A DNA stretch of 64,000 nucleotides. It comes from Ipomoea triloba (Eukaryota > Streptophyta > Magnoliopsida > Solanales > Convolvulaceae). The translations under genes and the position numbers were made by a program. The DNA is taken from positions 36,686,601 to 36,750,600 of the forward strand of contig NC_044916.1 of assembly GCF_003576645.1 (NCBI RefSeq), written 5' to 3'. Below are positions 1-24,840 of this stretch, in pieces. The notes under the pieces are model-generated. The model was not told where the DNA came from. It ran no database searches and was given only the letters and a program-made list of their open reading frames with translations. Each line of letters opens with the position of its first letter. Positions within the stretch are counted from its first letter, which is position 1.

Positions 1-22
1 GGGGGGGGGGGGGGGGGGGGGG
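1..22. repeat. poly(G) run at the left edge
   Basis: Twenty-two consecutive G bases open the window, followed at once by a short ATG-type triplet repeat. Runs of G this long are rare in AT-rich plant DNA and are a known sequencing or contig-end artefact, so this may not be real genomic sequence. Confidence 0.9.
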
Positions 23-787
23 TATGATGATGATGATGTAGTGGATAAGTTCTTACTAGATTATTGATTGTGTATTAACCTTTCCAAATATATGTTGACA
101 AGCTCATCTAATTTCACTAACCCTAAATGGTTTTAAAAAACAAGAACCATTTATAGTGCCAAAGTAAAAGGTTAGACAGGAAGACAAAAGTGAAGAGGAG
201 ATGAGTAAGGCAAACACATCTGAAGTGATGTCAAGTTTGACCCTCCAATCAGCATCCTTAGGAATGAGCACTACTTTCTCAAAAAAAAAAAAAAGAAAAG
301 GAATGAGCACTACCAGAAACATAATATGTATTTTTCCCTTGGCAGGGAATAATTGATTAATTGACATGAAAAAGAGAGGTATTATTCCATGGCAATGCTC
401 CTAATTTTAACTATGCTTGTTTGGTATTTGTCTGATTTCCAATAGTTATACCATGGACTCGGGTCCACCTTTTTTTTTTTTTGGGTAAATAACTCGGGTC
501 CACCTTGTAAGGTGGACACGTGTCCATTTACATACTGAATGTTCACAATTTGAATTGTGAATATTCAGTTGTGAACATTTAGTATATAAATTGTGAACAT
601 TAAATATGTAAATTGTGTATTTTAGACCGGGGTTCATAGAATAATTTGCTAGTCTGATTTCCCACTAGACCATTTGTTGCTTAGTGTTACCTCATAGATA
701 AATAAGATTCGAACTCAAATTAGTGATCATGGGGCTCAACTAAAAATCTAATTTGATAGTTGTACTTCACTTTATGTGTATATATTA
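23..787. other. gene-free flank with foldback fragments
   Basis: I see no gene here. Around 455-525 a motif reading GGGTCCACCTT occurs twice, the second time as a palindrome (CCACCTTGTAAGGTGG). A related motif recurs near 56932-56960, so this is probably the remnant of a dispersed foldback element. Bases 535-580 hold an AT-rich inverted repeat built on TTCACAATT/AATTGTGAA. The ORFs in this stretch are short and resemble nothing I know. Confidence 0.5.
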
Positions 788-1045
788 AGGCTAAAATGTC
801 ATTTTGCACCATGAACTCAAGCCGATTTTTAATGATGCACCCTGACCTTTCATAACTGTTGATTCGATGGACAAACCACATCATAAATTTGATTGGAGCT
901 TCTTCAAGGGCTGGGGGACCAAATCATGACTTCACGTCCAATCAAAAAAATTTATGGTTTGTGCATCGAATCAGCAGTTATGAAAGTTCAGGGTGCGGCA
1001 TGAAAAATCGATTTGAGTTCATAGTGTGGAATGACACTTTAGCCT
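788..1045. mobile_element. foldback MITE with long terminal inverted repeats
   Basis: The two ends are inverted copies of each other for roughly 110 bases (left AGGCTAAAATGTCATTT, right AATGACACTTTAGCCT) with a short unpaired centre. The element is flanked by the same six bases, ATATTA, at 782-787 and 1046-1051, which look like a target-site duplication. It encodes nothing; the 84-codon ORF across it runs through the hairpin arms. Superfamily is uncertain because a 6-bp duplication does not point to one class. Confidence 0.75.
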
Positions 1046-1436
1046 ATATTATATGCTCAACATGTCGATTTGAATTCTACTGTTTTTATATTATATGTTA
1101 TATGTTCAATTGAAAGTCTAAGCTAATAATTGAATATTACATTTACGTTTATATATTACATTTATGTTTATATATTATATGCTGTACGTAAGAATAATAA
1201 TGAGTGTAGGAATATGATAGATTTGTGTATATGAAGGCCATTCATTCCATTAGCGTTGGTAAACTCAGAATTGTTACAACAATCTTCTAGCTGTATATGA
1301 AGCCATGAAGGCAAATCATATTCATTTATTTATAGATCGACTTAATCATAGTCCATCCAATAGGCTGATTTCCTTGTACGTCTATCAGCTGTTTCTTGCA
1401 ATCCTTTGACCATGGAGTGATATCTGGCAAATTGTT
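1046..1436. other. 3' flank of SCPL-1
   Basis: This is AT-rich DNA between the foldback MITE and the stop codon of the first carboxypeptidase gene. It presumably holds the 3' UTR. I see no other gene. Confidence 0.5.
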
Positions 1437-7885
<6,449 letters not shown>

Positions 7886-7934
7886 TGCTGCATGCCAATA
7901 CCGATGATTCAAATTAATCTTGGAACATCAATTC

Positions 7935-7942
7935 TATTTAAA
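7935..7942 (-). promoter_or_regulatory. TATA-like element of SCPL-2
   Basis: On the minus strand this reads TTTAAATA, 50 bases before the chosen ATG. The same element with the same flank occurs before SCPL-3, -4 and -5. Its role is inferred from position and conservation only. Confidence 0.5.
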
Positions 7943-10215
7943 GTATAATTATTGTAATTGGACTGTTCGTAAGTGTTATGGGACCATATGAAAGTTGTGT
8001 ACCATAATATTGATGGATTAATCAATTGTTATATGTAGGTTTCTTTGAATTGTAAACTACGACCAACAATATTGTGATGACATAACATATGCGATTCGCA
8101 GTAATCAATGTTTTTTAAGGAATATACTATTTATACTCCTAAATTTTACTCTCTCAAACAAAATTTTGATGTTGAGATTCAATTGAACACATAGATTAGA
8201 CCCTCACTTTGAGAGGTTACTCTCACACTGATAAGCATTATTTTTATACTTATTTATATTTAATTCTTATAATAAATTAATTTTATTTATTTTACATTAT
8301 ATTTATTTTACACTTTATTTTATATTTTGCATTAATATATTAGTTATTGAATAATTAAGCTTAGTTGATGATTTGGACTAATCATTCTCCTTTATATTGT
8401 TTTAGTTAGTTGGTCCAAATTAATTTTTTATTTGTTTCACACACTGTCTTTGTTGACTCAATCTCTAGTCTTTCTTCTCAAACTTTACTCATGTGACTAA
8501 TTAAGCTGTCCATACGAAACATTTTTTAATGCATTATTGTCCCTACCGTTTGAATAGTTTTTCGAAGGTAAGACAAAATTTATCATAACAAGTAATGTTT
8601 GGAGACTATTGTTGACGGGTAGTTCAATAGTTTTATTCTGTTTGTATTCTTTCATCCTTTCAGCATTGACAAGGTCAACAATTGAATATGATTACAATTT
8701 TCATTCTATTTGATTTAAAAGAAAAAAAAAAATTAGTTGTCATTATTTGAAAGTGGGGTTAAAATGTCCATAACTGATTAACTCAAACTAAATTCAGCTG
8801 AGTTTGCTCTAATTCTTTGTCTTGATCGCCATAGGATGCGTAATGCGGCTAACTAATTGTTAATTAGCATCAAATTAATTGTTACGTGGTGTGACGGTCA
8901 GGCCAATGTTCTTTGGTTGTTTTCTATGTTCATTACACATATTTTTTGACTTAATAAAGTGGTATCTTTATAACATTAAAACTAAGGAATAAGGGCAAAT
9001 TTTTTTTTACCAAAATTCTTTATTATATATGATATAGCAAAATATAATTGATTCTTTTCAGAATAAAGTTATAAGAACCAACATATATTACAGAAAGAAT
9101 CAATTATATATTGCGTTTGATTTAGAGAGTATATAATAAAAATCATACTTTACCTCTTAGCTATCCGGCCTTTTCGAGGTTAATGGTAACAAGATTTTGA
9201 AAATAAATTTTGTTATTTACAACTTGATCCTTAATTAATTAACAAGTGATATCATAAATAACTTTCTATAAAAAGGGAGTGTTTTGTTGGTTGGAACATA
9301 TTTTTTAAGGAATTCGAATTCTTAAAACTTGAGGAAAAAGTATGTTAAGTTTTGTTTGGTTAATGAAATTTTTTTTTATAAAGTTGAATTCCTCAAATAT
9401 GAGGAAATTTTTTACTTTATCTTAATTAGATATTTGAGTACTCTCCATGGCATTTGGGAACAAATGTTCAACTAGCAAGACAAAACTACCCAAATATATA
9501 ACTATAACATTTTATTTTATAAATTACTAATACTTTTTTTTTCAAAGCATAAATTACTAATGCTTTTATTATCACTATTATTATGGAGGAGTATATTAGT
9601 CTTTATACTCATTATTTCTTATCATCCCAAACCCAACAAAAACAATAAAAAAATATTTCTAGTAATTTATTTTCCACTAGCCATGGAATCAATTCCCTTA
9701 ATAATTTTTTTTCACAAAATTTAAATTTCATTCATCTTCAATTATTTTTCATGAACCAAATGGGCTATAATTATCAATTATTTTCAATTCCATAATTAAT
9801 TAAAGTTTGTCATTGCCCAAGGTTTGAACTTGCACTCTTGAATACATAAACAAAATTTCTGTCAAAACAATCAAACCTTTCATTGGCTTAGTCTTCGTGT
9901 TGAGATACTTTATAAGGGTGAAAAAAATAATGCTATCGGCAGCTTCCCCGTGAATTGATCGATCAATAACTTGATATCATCATTACTAGTAGTTTAAATA
10001 TTTTTTGCCTTTAGAAATTTGAAACGTATCAATTAGCATCAATATTTTTCTGTATTAGGTACAAACATGTATATATTATTTAAATTATGCAATTTAAAAT
10101 GTGAAAAAAAAATGTTACTTATAATTTTGTTTCAATCCAATTTATTTTATAATTCTGTGTAAAAAGAAGAGTGAAATACATTTAGGGATAAAGGGAGTAC
10201 AATTAATTAGCTCAA
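7943..10215. other. intergenic SCPL-2 / SCPL-3 with conserved promoter blocks
   Basis: I see no gene. The block 8561-8648 (with TTGACGGGTAGTTCAATAG) is also found upstream of SCPL-4 and SCPL-5, and its left part upstream of SCPL-3. A second block, 8839-8920 (with TTACGTGGTGTGACGGTCAG), recurs upstream of SCPL-3 at about 13236-13310. A motif at 9788-9860 (AAAGTTTGTCATTG) recurs at 13670 and 14400. These are duplicated flanks of the tandem array. Confidence 0.6.
9279..9767. mobile_element. possible Tourist-like MITE
   Basis: The left end reads GGGAGTGTTTTGTTGGTTGG. The right end, inverted, reads ATAGCCCATTTGGTTCATG. Both resemble the GGGCCTGTTTGGTT-type termini common in plant PIF/Harbinger MITEs, and the interior is AT-rich and non-coding. 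No clean target duplication is visible, so the ends are approximate. Confidence 0.4.
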
Positions 10216-12550
<2,335 letters not shown>

Positions 12551-12602
12551 TGCTGCCAATACTGATGAATGATGATCCAAAGCTTGGAACATCAATCCAG
12601 CC

Positions 12603-12610
12603 TATTTAAA
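12603..12610 (-). promoter_or_regulatory. TATA-like element of SCPL-3
   Basis: Minus-strand TTTAAATA, 53 bases before the ATG. It matches the elements before SCPL-2, -4 and -5. Confidence 0.5.
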
Positions 12611-14813
12611 GTAGAATTATTATTATTAGACTCTTCTTTAAGTGTTTTGAGGCGAATAAAAAAGTTGTGTATCATATCGATGGATCAATCAAATGTTGAT
12701 TGTTGTTTTCTTCAAATACTAAATTACAATCAATATTAATCAGCTTAATTGACATAAATGATAGTACATTTTTATTATTTAAGAGAGGTTAAAAGTTTAA
12801 AATTCAAGTAGAAAAAAATTAATATTTTCAAGACAAAAACTATGACCAACATTGTAATGACATATACCATATGCCGATTCGTAGAAATCAATGTTTTTTA
12901 ATGCATTCTTGTCCATACCTTTTAATAGTTTTTCGGAGGTAAGACAAAACTTACCATTCAAGGTTTCAACATTGACATGGTCAACAATAGAAATGATTTT
13001 TTTTTTTGGACCTACAAAATAAAAAATAACCTATTATTATGTCATAAAAAATAAATTTGAGAAAGTATAATTTAAGAGTACATATAATACTATAATAGAA
13101 CTCGTGAAGTCTATATAATTTATCTTCCTAAATCAAGAAGGCCTAGTCACTAACTCACTATTACATAGAGTTCAATTTAAAAATTGTGTAACTATCATTC
13201 TGATCTTCATAGAATGTTGTAGCATCGGATGTAATATATGCGGCTAACTAATTCTTAATTAGCAGCAAATTAATCGTTACGTGGTGCGACGGTCAGGCCA
13301 ATGTTGTTTGGCTGTTGTCTATGTTTATTACACATATTTTTTTACCTAATAATGTGGTGATCCTTATGACATTGAAACTAAAGGATAAGGACATAGGGTG
13401 TGTTTAGTTTGTACATGAAAATTGGAATTGGGATCAAAACGAGAATCAAATACTTTGTAATGGTAATAGATTTTGGTGAAAGTGTTTTGCATATTTAATA
13501 GGTAATATTGTGAAATTGTAATGATTTACCAATATTGATGTTTGGTTATGTATAACTCTATAATGTGAATAAATATTTTTAAAATATAAAAACAAAAATC
13601 AAGGAAATTGATTCATATACGAGGCAACTTTCCACAATAATACTCGATTAATTTCAATTCCATATTTAATTAAAGTTTGTCATTGTCGAACGTTGCAACT
13701 TGCACTCTTGAATACATCAACAAAATTTCTGTCAAAACTTGGCTTATTAGTTGTCGAGCAAATTATTATATGGACCATAAAAACAAGTACATTTTTAATA
13801 TACTAAAAGTATATTATTTGATTTTAAAAATATATATATATATATATATATATTATTTGTGTATTGAATGTAAATTATATAAAATAATATAATTTCATTA
13901 CTTAAATAATATATGTTTTCAAAAAAAAAATATTTTTTTTCTGAATATATATACAAGGTACATTTTTAATATATTAAAAGTAAATTATTTGATAGCATAC
14001 AAAATAATATATTTTCAGCATTCAAATAATTTACTTTATGTATGCAAATAATATATTTTTTATTTATGGTCCACACAGTTGTATGTCTATATGGACCATG
14101 ACCCACACAATAATGATTGTTAGTTGTCGTGTTGAGATACTTTATAAGTGTAAAAAAAATAATGATATTAGCCTTATAAAGTAGCTAATTATATGATATG
14201 ATGATAATATATAATTGATTTTTCAAAATAAAATTATAGGGACCAAAATAAGGGATATAATCAATCCTATATTACTCTCAATTGAGAGAATATAAGAATT
14301 ATGATTCACAACTCAACCACTCATTTCGAAGCAATAATAAAGAATTTTGAAAACAAATTTTAGTCCTTACGCAGCTTCCCTCAATTCCATATTTAATTAA
14401 AGTTTGTCATTGTCCAAGGTTGCAACTCGCCAACTTGCACACTTGGACAAAGTGAAAAGCCAACTTGAATTTCTTATAGTTGGTCGACTGAAACAAAAAA
14501 GACTAATAGACAATTTTCATATGGAGTTTAACTTGAACTTTGTGCTTATCAAATCAATTGTTGGGCCAACTTTGATATCAACATTACTAATTTAATTGTT
14601 TTTTTTTTAAAATTTGTAGCATATTAATCCGTATTGATTTTTATTATTGTTTTATCCAAGAATCCTACATATAGTAAAGAAATTATACAATTTTCTGTTT
14701 GAAAAAAAAATGTTATAATTTATTTTCAGTCCAATTTATTTCATAATTGTGTGTAAAAAGAAGAGTAAAGTACATTTTGGGATAAATGGAGTACAATTAA
14801 TCAACTAATTAAG
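12611..14813. other. intergenic SCPL-3 / SCPL-4
   Basis: No gene is seen. The stretch holds partial promoter homology to SCPL-2 (12890-12990 and 13236-13310) and TA/AT-rich simple sequence near 13831-13853. It also holds two copies of the TTTAATTAAAGTTTGTCATTG motif, at about 13665 and 14393. This suggests that the flank was duplicated once more here than in the other gaps. The 14730-14800 segment is the shared SCPL 3' flank. Confidence 0.5.
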
Positions 14814-17123
<2,310 letters not shown>

Positions 17124-17155
17124 TGCTGCCAATACTGACATTGGAACATCAATCC

Positions 17156-17163
17156 TATTTAAA
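17156..17163 (-). promoter_or_regulatory. TATA-like element of SCPL-4
   Basis: Minus-strand TTTAAATA lies only 33 bases before the ATG at 17123 and 15 before the alternative ATG at 17141. If it is the true TATA box, transcription should begin close to 17123-17133, which favours the downstream start codon. Confidence 0.45.
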
Positions 17164-17310
17164 GTAGAATTATTGTAATTGGACTCTTCTAAAGTGTTAC
17201 GGGTACGGTCCAAAATGGATTAATCAATTCCAGCCTGCATGCTACGTTGTTTTCTTTGAATAGTTTACTACGACCAACATAGTACGGGACAGACAATATG
17301 CCACTCCTAG

Positions 17311-17401
17311 TATTCGAAGGTAAGACAAGACGACTATTCTGACAAGTAATGTTTGGAGACCACTGTTGACGGGTAGTTCAATGGTTTTATTCTGTTTGTA
17401 T
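17311..17401 (-). promoter_or_regulatory. promoter block shared by SCPL-2, -4 and -5
   Basis: About 90 bases (with TTCGAAGGTAAGACAAGACG and TTGACGGGTAGTTCAATGG) are closely matched at 21451-21541 and at 8561-8648. They lie about 190 bases upstream of SCPL-4 and SCPL-5 but about 680 upstream of SCPL-2. Shared ancestry of the duplicated promoters is clear; a regulatory role is only inferred. Confidence 0.5.
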
Positions 17402-17511
17402 TATCACTTCAGCATTGCATTGAGATAGTCAGTATTAATTAGAATACTATATGATCATCTTTTTCTTTGTTCTGGTCTGCATAGAATGTATAGTACACTC
17501 AAGGGTGGGTG

Positions 17512-17723
17512 TCGCGGAAAGTTATATATTATTTTAATATATAACTTTCTATGGCACCCGCTTGGTGGGGGTGTCGGGGAAAGTTTAATATTAAAATAAT
17601 ATTTAATTTTTCGCGTCACCTGTTATTTATAGGTGTAGTGGATTCTTATGTATATATTTACGGTATTACCACTGTTTTGTTTTTTAGTACTTTCCACTAC
17701 ACCTATATCAAGAAGGTGTAGTG
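17512..17723. repeat. series of hairpins with CACTA-like termini
   Basis: Three inverted repeats follow one another. Bases 17512-17563 pair GGTGTCGCGGAAAGTTATA with its inverse ending GGCACC. Bases 17569-17621 pair GTGTCGGGGAAAGTTTAATA with AATATTTAATTTTTCGCG. Bases 17631-17706 pair AGGTGTAGTGG with CCACTACACCT. A fourth, tiny pair, CACTACACCT (17695) and AGGTGTAGTG (17714), has the CACTA...TAGTG polarity of CACTA transposon ends. This is probably debris of non-autonomous DNA elements. Confidence 0.6.
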
Positions 17724-19170
17724 TAAAACCGTCCTTATATGTCCAAGTTTGTACTAGTGAGTACGGCTAACTATTTTTTTTTTTGGGTAACGGAATTGGA
17801 AACCCCAATCACTAAAAATATACATTGGAAAAATCAGACTCTTGTGTAATAACTTACAAATTATATAAAATAAAAAAAAATCGCATTAGAAAGATCTTAT
17901 ATTTGCCACAGACAGAATTGTCATGACTGATTCACGGTCGAACTCATCTCGAATTCTAAAAAACACTATGTTTTGTATCTCAAAATATTCATTTTATTCA
18001 TATAAGATGATGAGCAAGATTTATACCGGTTTAATCTTAAAAATCCTAATAATAACTATAACAAACTAATCTAGATAAATGACAAATAATGGGGAACCAA
18101 AATAATTAAAATTTCCTAAAGTCACCCTAATCCTAACTAAAATTATTAATAATGTAGGAATTAATCAGTAAACATTCTGTTTAATTCCTAACTTAACTTA
18201 CTAAATAATTAATATATTAACTCTTTAAAATAATTAATTTAAATTATATTTACACCAAAATTTATTAACAACTCAATCATTGTTGGCTCCGAATTCGTAA
18301 GGCCTTCTCCAATAGTTAGAATTTAGGTGTAGATTTTGAGAAGATTTTTTAAGTGTGATTAGGAAAGAAAAAATGAGGTGGAAGGAAAAAAAAGGAAAAA
18401 AAATTACAAAACAAAATCTAACCAAAAAATGAGCTGATTTCTTAGTGGGTCCCATATGAGCTGACAAAATCCCTTCTTAACAGGAGAAATATATCATTAA
18501 TTTTCCTTCATCCCATTAGTTAACAAAACAATGAATCAGCTTTTATTTCTTAGAATTTGTGAGGGCCTAACAAAACGTATGGGCTCCTTGTTGGGGAGCG
18601 ACGATGAGGTCCAATGGACCATGCAAGTGCGAAGCCCACAACGTTAAAACCATTTCAATGATGACCTCATTCTGAGTTTTGAATTTTAAAGTCAACTGAT
18701 TTGTTTTATTTATTTTTTTCCAAAATATTGAAATCCTCAACTTGGCCCACATCTCTATCAACAAACATATAGGAGGATGTAAATCATGCTCTTTCTCCCT
18801 AAACTTTACCCCTATGACTAATTGAGCTGCTTACGCGAACCAATTGATTTGTTTTATTTATAAAAAAGTATGTTGCTGCTATCCAAAAGTACATTTTGAG
18901 TAAAGACTGCCTTGTAACTCTACTCGGTAAACCAACTTAGGTTTCTCATAATTGATCACTTGATCGGTTCAAACCAAAGAATGATTGACAGCTTCCATAT
19001 AGGATATATTTTTTTATCCTACATATATTAAATAAATTATACAATTTTCTGTGTGAACAAAAATGTTACTTATAATTTACTTTCAATCAAATTTATTATA
19101 TAATTGTGTGTAAAAAGAAGAGTAGAGTACATTTTGGGATAAAGGGAGTACAATTAATCAGCTAATTAAG
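17724..19170. other. intergenic SCPL-4 / SCPL-5
   Basis: No gene is seen. Features of note are a 99-base dispersed repeat (18581-18679, listed separately), a fragment like the third SINE family near 18905-18990 (CCAACTTAGGTTTCTCATAA), and the common SCPL 3' flank at 19080-19165. The short ORFs over 18273-18764 cover AT-rich DNA and the dispersed repeat. Confidence 0.5.
18581..18679. repeat. 99-bp dispersed repeat, copy 1
   Basis: The same 99 bases occur at 26860-26958 with about four differences by eye. Both are in the same orientation, 8.3 kb apart. The minus strand stays open across both copies and several differences are conservative in that frame, but I recognise no protein. Confidence 0.85.
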
Positions 19171-21272
<2,102 letters not shown>

Positions 21273-21304
21273 TGCTGCCAATACTGACATTGGAACATCA
21301 ATCC

Positions 21305-21312
21305 TATTTAAA
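21305..21312 (-). promoter_or_regulatory. TATA-like element of SCPL-5
   Basis: Minus-strand TTTAAATA, 33 bases before the ATG. It has the same flank and spacing as in SCPL-4. Confidence 0.45.
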
Positions 21313-21450
21313 GTAGAATTATTGTAATTATTGGACTCTTCTAAAATGTTACGGGTCCAAAATGGATTATTCAATTCCTGCCTGCATGTTATTTTCTTTG
21401 AATAGTTTACTACGACCAACATATATAGTGACAACAATATGCGACTCGGA

Positions 21451-21541
21451 GTATTCGAAGGTAAGACAAGACGACTATTCTGACTAGTAGTGTTTGGCGA
21501 CTACTGTTGACGGGTAGTTCAATGGCTATATTCTGTTTGTA
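21451..21541 (-). promoter_or_regulatory. promoter block of SCPL-5 shared with SCPL-2 and -4
   Basis: This is the counterpart of 17311-17401, with the same GACGGGTAGTTCAATGG core. The strong match supports a recent duplication of SCPL-4 and SCPL-5 that included their promoters. Confidence 0.5.
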
Positions 21542-21646
21542 TACTTCATCAGTCATCACTTCAGCATTATATTGAGATAATATTAGAATAGTTTGTATAC
21601 TTCATCAGTCATCACTTCAGCATTATATTGAGATAATATTAGAATA
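21535..21646. repeat. 56-bp tandem repeat, two copies
   Basis: Bases 21535-21590 are repeated directly at 21591-21646; each copy starts GTTTGTATACTTCATC and ends ATTAGAATA. The counterpart upstream of SCPL-4 has no second copy, so the duplication followed the gene duplication. Confidence 0.9.
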
Positions 21647-22824
21647 GTGGTGATCTTGATGCATACATATGTGTCTTATGTTATGAGTTCTTGTGTCTTG
21701 TATTATGAAATTCTGTACTTTAAGAGTATGAATTATGTACTTAAAACAGATTAGTAATTGTGTCTTATGTTATGAATTTTTGTCTTGTGTTGTGAAATTC
21801 TGTAACTATATACACAAATTATGTACCTAAATCAGATTTTAAAAATCCTATCTATAATAAAGCAAAATCCTGGCCACAAAATTTTCCCTCCAAAGTGTGA
21901 AAACATTTTGATAGATTTGTGGAATTATTAGTTCACATTTATTGCAACAAACAAAGCAATCAGATTTTTTTACTATCACATTAATTACATTCAGATTTAA
22001 ATATATTGAAATTTGAAACGTTATTTGAATAATATTTTTTTGTTTACAATCTCATTCAAGTTGACTCTTCGTATACTTAAACAATANTCAAGTATAACAT
22101 TAAATATACATAGGCTTCTCTAATACTACACAACACTATAAATAAGCCCTAACAATTCTCAAGATGGCTACCTCTCTGGATTCATCATTAGAAATAAATT
22201 AAAATAAAATGGCTCAGAGATGTTGAAGAACAATTCTAAAAAACCTTTTGATAGTTCGTTGTTTCATAGTCCCTGCTCCATTGTACATGCCCTGCACTGA
22301 AATACCACATTTATATTGAAGCCAAGGTAATAACTCATCATTTCTCTTTCTCTATATCATTTTAAAGCTCTATTTCAATTTACAGTATGTACTTCCTCTA
22401 TTTTTTATTCTTCTGTTTCTCAATTGTTTTGGTGGAGGGCTAGGGTTGAGAATGGGGCAGGCAATTGTATGGACACAATATGTTGAGAAAAGCTTATATA
22501 AACCCCTTTTAAGGATTTCTAGGGCATACCAAGCAATATTAGTGCCATTGACACCTGAAGAGCATATTATGATCATAATAGCAATGAAACTCAAACTCAA
22601 GCAAGTGCATAAAATATATGTTTTGCTTTTTTCTTCTTTATATATATATATATATTTTTTTTTAATTGCTAACATACTAGAAAGTTCATATGCAGTTGCA
22701 CCTTTAAGCCACTACTGCAATTTCTCTGGGTGACAAGCTAGAGGTTTATCTCTATCAAAACATTAAAAAATATGTAATCCTAAATATGATAAAAATACCA
22801 GGTATTATGGAGTACTTACTATAA

Positions 22825-23049
22825 GGGGCCGTTTGGTTCGGGTCATATGAGATTACCTAGGTAATCTAAGTCTGGTAATGTTATATTACCTTGTTTGTTT
22901 CAAGTTATGAGATTACCTGGTAATGTTATATTACCTAAAAGTTGATGTGGCGGTAATGTTTCAAGGTAATGTGATTACCCCCGTTTTTTTAGGTAATCTA
23001 AGATTACCTTGTATTATTCCAACTTTGCCTTTGTTAACTAATCATTATA

Positions 23050-23107
<58 letters not shown>

Positions 23108-23268
23108 CAATAACATATATAAAATAAATGTATGTTTATATAATCAAATATATATGTGTGTATATTTATATATTTATTTTTTTAATATTAAGCATCAATA
23201 CATTCATACATATAAATAAATAAAAATACACACAATAAAGGCACACAAATAAATAAATAAATAAATAA

Positions 23269-23310
<42 letters not shown>

Positions 23311-23493
23311 ACATTATAGTAAATTGTCCCATATAACCTAAAATATAACCCTTAACCAAACAAAGTAATATTATATTCCACAATCCAAACCAAACACACC
23401 AGGTAATCTTACATTCCCAAAATTTCACATTACCTTCGTGGAGGTAATCCTATTACCTGGGGTAATCCAAGATTCCGTGAACCAAACGCTCCC
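22825..23493. mobile_element. Tourist-like (PIF/Harbinger) MITE
   Basis: The left end GGGGCCGTTTGGTTC and the inverted right end GGGAGCGTTTGGTTC match at 13 of 15 bases. Both sides carry TAA (22822-22824 and 23494-23496), the three-base target duplication typical of PIF/Harbinger elements. Subterminal GGTAATC/GATTACC motifs are repeated many times on both arms. The centre contains ATT and AAAT microsatellites (about 23060-23105 and 23245-23275) and a TA run (to about 23307). It encodes nothing. Confidence 0.8.
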
Positions 23494-24439
23494 TAAAAGT
23501 AATTAAGCAAACATTGTTTAATCTGTAAGTTTACCCCAACTTTATGCATACAATTTTCAAGGGAATTTACTTATTAAAAAAACCACATTATTAATTTTAT
23601 TTTGGGGGCGTATTCAACTTTCAATTTGACAAAATCAGCTGCTTCAACTTCAAGAGTCCATTTATGAAAGCATTCAAACATCAAAGACGAAAAAGAAAAA
23701 AGTTATTGGTATAAACTAAGAACTATGGACTAAGTTTACCTCCACAGCCCTAATCAAGTGAAAGAAGAAGCTGAAACACAGGTGCATACCAGTGCATGTT
23801 GGCGTTCGCAGTATAGCAACGGTGGGCGAAGCGGCGGCGGTTGGCGGAGCATGCAACGGCGGTGTAAATCAGTAACCTGAAATGAATAAATGACACTGCT
23901 TCCATTGAAAATTAGAAACGATGCTAAAGCTGAGGAGAGGCAGACATTTGAATAAATGAAAAATCGTGAAAATTGAAATCAAAATGAATATTTTAAGAAC
24001 AAACAAGTGTAGCCGTTGAATTTGCAGTGGGTGAGGAGAGGCCGTGGCTTGATCGGCTGGGCACGGTTGGAGCCTGAACTGGCGGCCGACTATGGATCTC
24101 GGAGTGCGTGATCGGCTGCTTGAAGCTGTAATGAAGTAATTGCATAATTTTTGTAAAAAAAAAGTGATATTTGTGTCATTGTGTGTTATCAATTTTAGTT
24201 TGTGATAACTCAAAAAATATTTGTAATTCTACTACTAATGTAGTTTATAAAGAGATTTCTAATAATTTATAATTTGTGTTTTAAATAATATAATCTTTTC
24301 TTATTGACCCAAATATTTCATTTTAATATATTGATTTATTTTAATATAATCTTTTGTTATTGACAATAGGATTTTAATATAATCTTTTCTTATTGACAAT
24401 AGGATATTATGGTGAAATAGTTGTAATTCAACGGTTAAT
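22912..24439. repeat. 1528-bp direct repeat, copy 1
   Basis: The sequence recurs at an offset of exactly 1530 bases with no difference that I could find. The copy starts inside the MITE and runs to 24439, two bases before the N at 24441. The ORFs at 23204-23428 and 23869-24213 are repeated residue for residue. Confidence 0.9.
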
Positions 24440-24441
24440 TN

Positions 24442-24579
24442 ATTACCTGGTAATGTTATATTACCTAAAAGTTGATGTGGCGGTAATGTTTCAAGGTAAT
24501 GTGATTACCCCCGTTTTTTTAGGTAATCTAAGATTACCTTGTATTATTCCAACTTTGCCTTTGTTAACTAATCATTATA

Positions 24580-24637
<58 letters not shown>

Positions 24638-24798
24638 CAATAACATATATAAAATAAATGTATGTTTATATAATCAAATATATATGTGTGTATATTTATA
24701 TATTTATTTTTTTAATATTAAGCATCAATACATTCATACATATAAATAAATAAAAATACACACAATAAAGGCACACAAATAAATAAATAAATAAATAA

Positions 24799-24840
<42 letters not shown>

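Noticed and set aside
859..1113. 84-codon ORF
   Set aside because: It spans both arms of the foldback MITE and runs past its end.
23262..23307. AAAT/TA repeats, considered as a CRISPR-like or satellite array
   Set aside because: They are simple microsatellites with no unique spacers, inside a MITE, in a eukaryotic genome.
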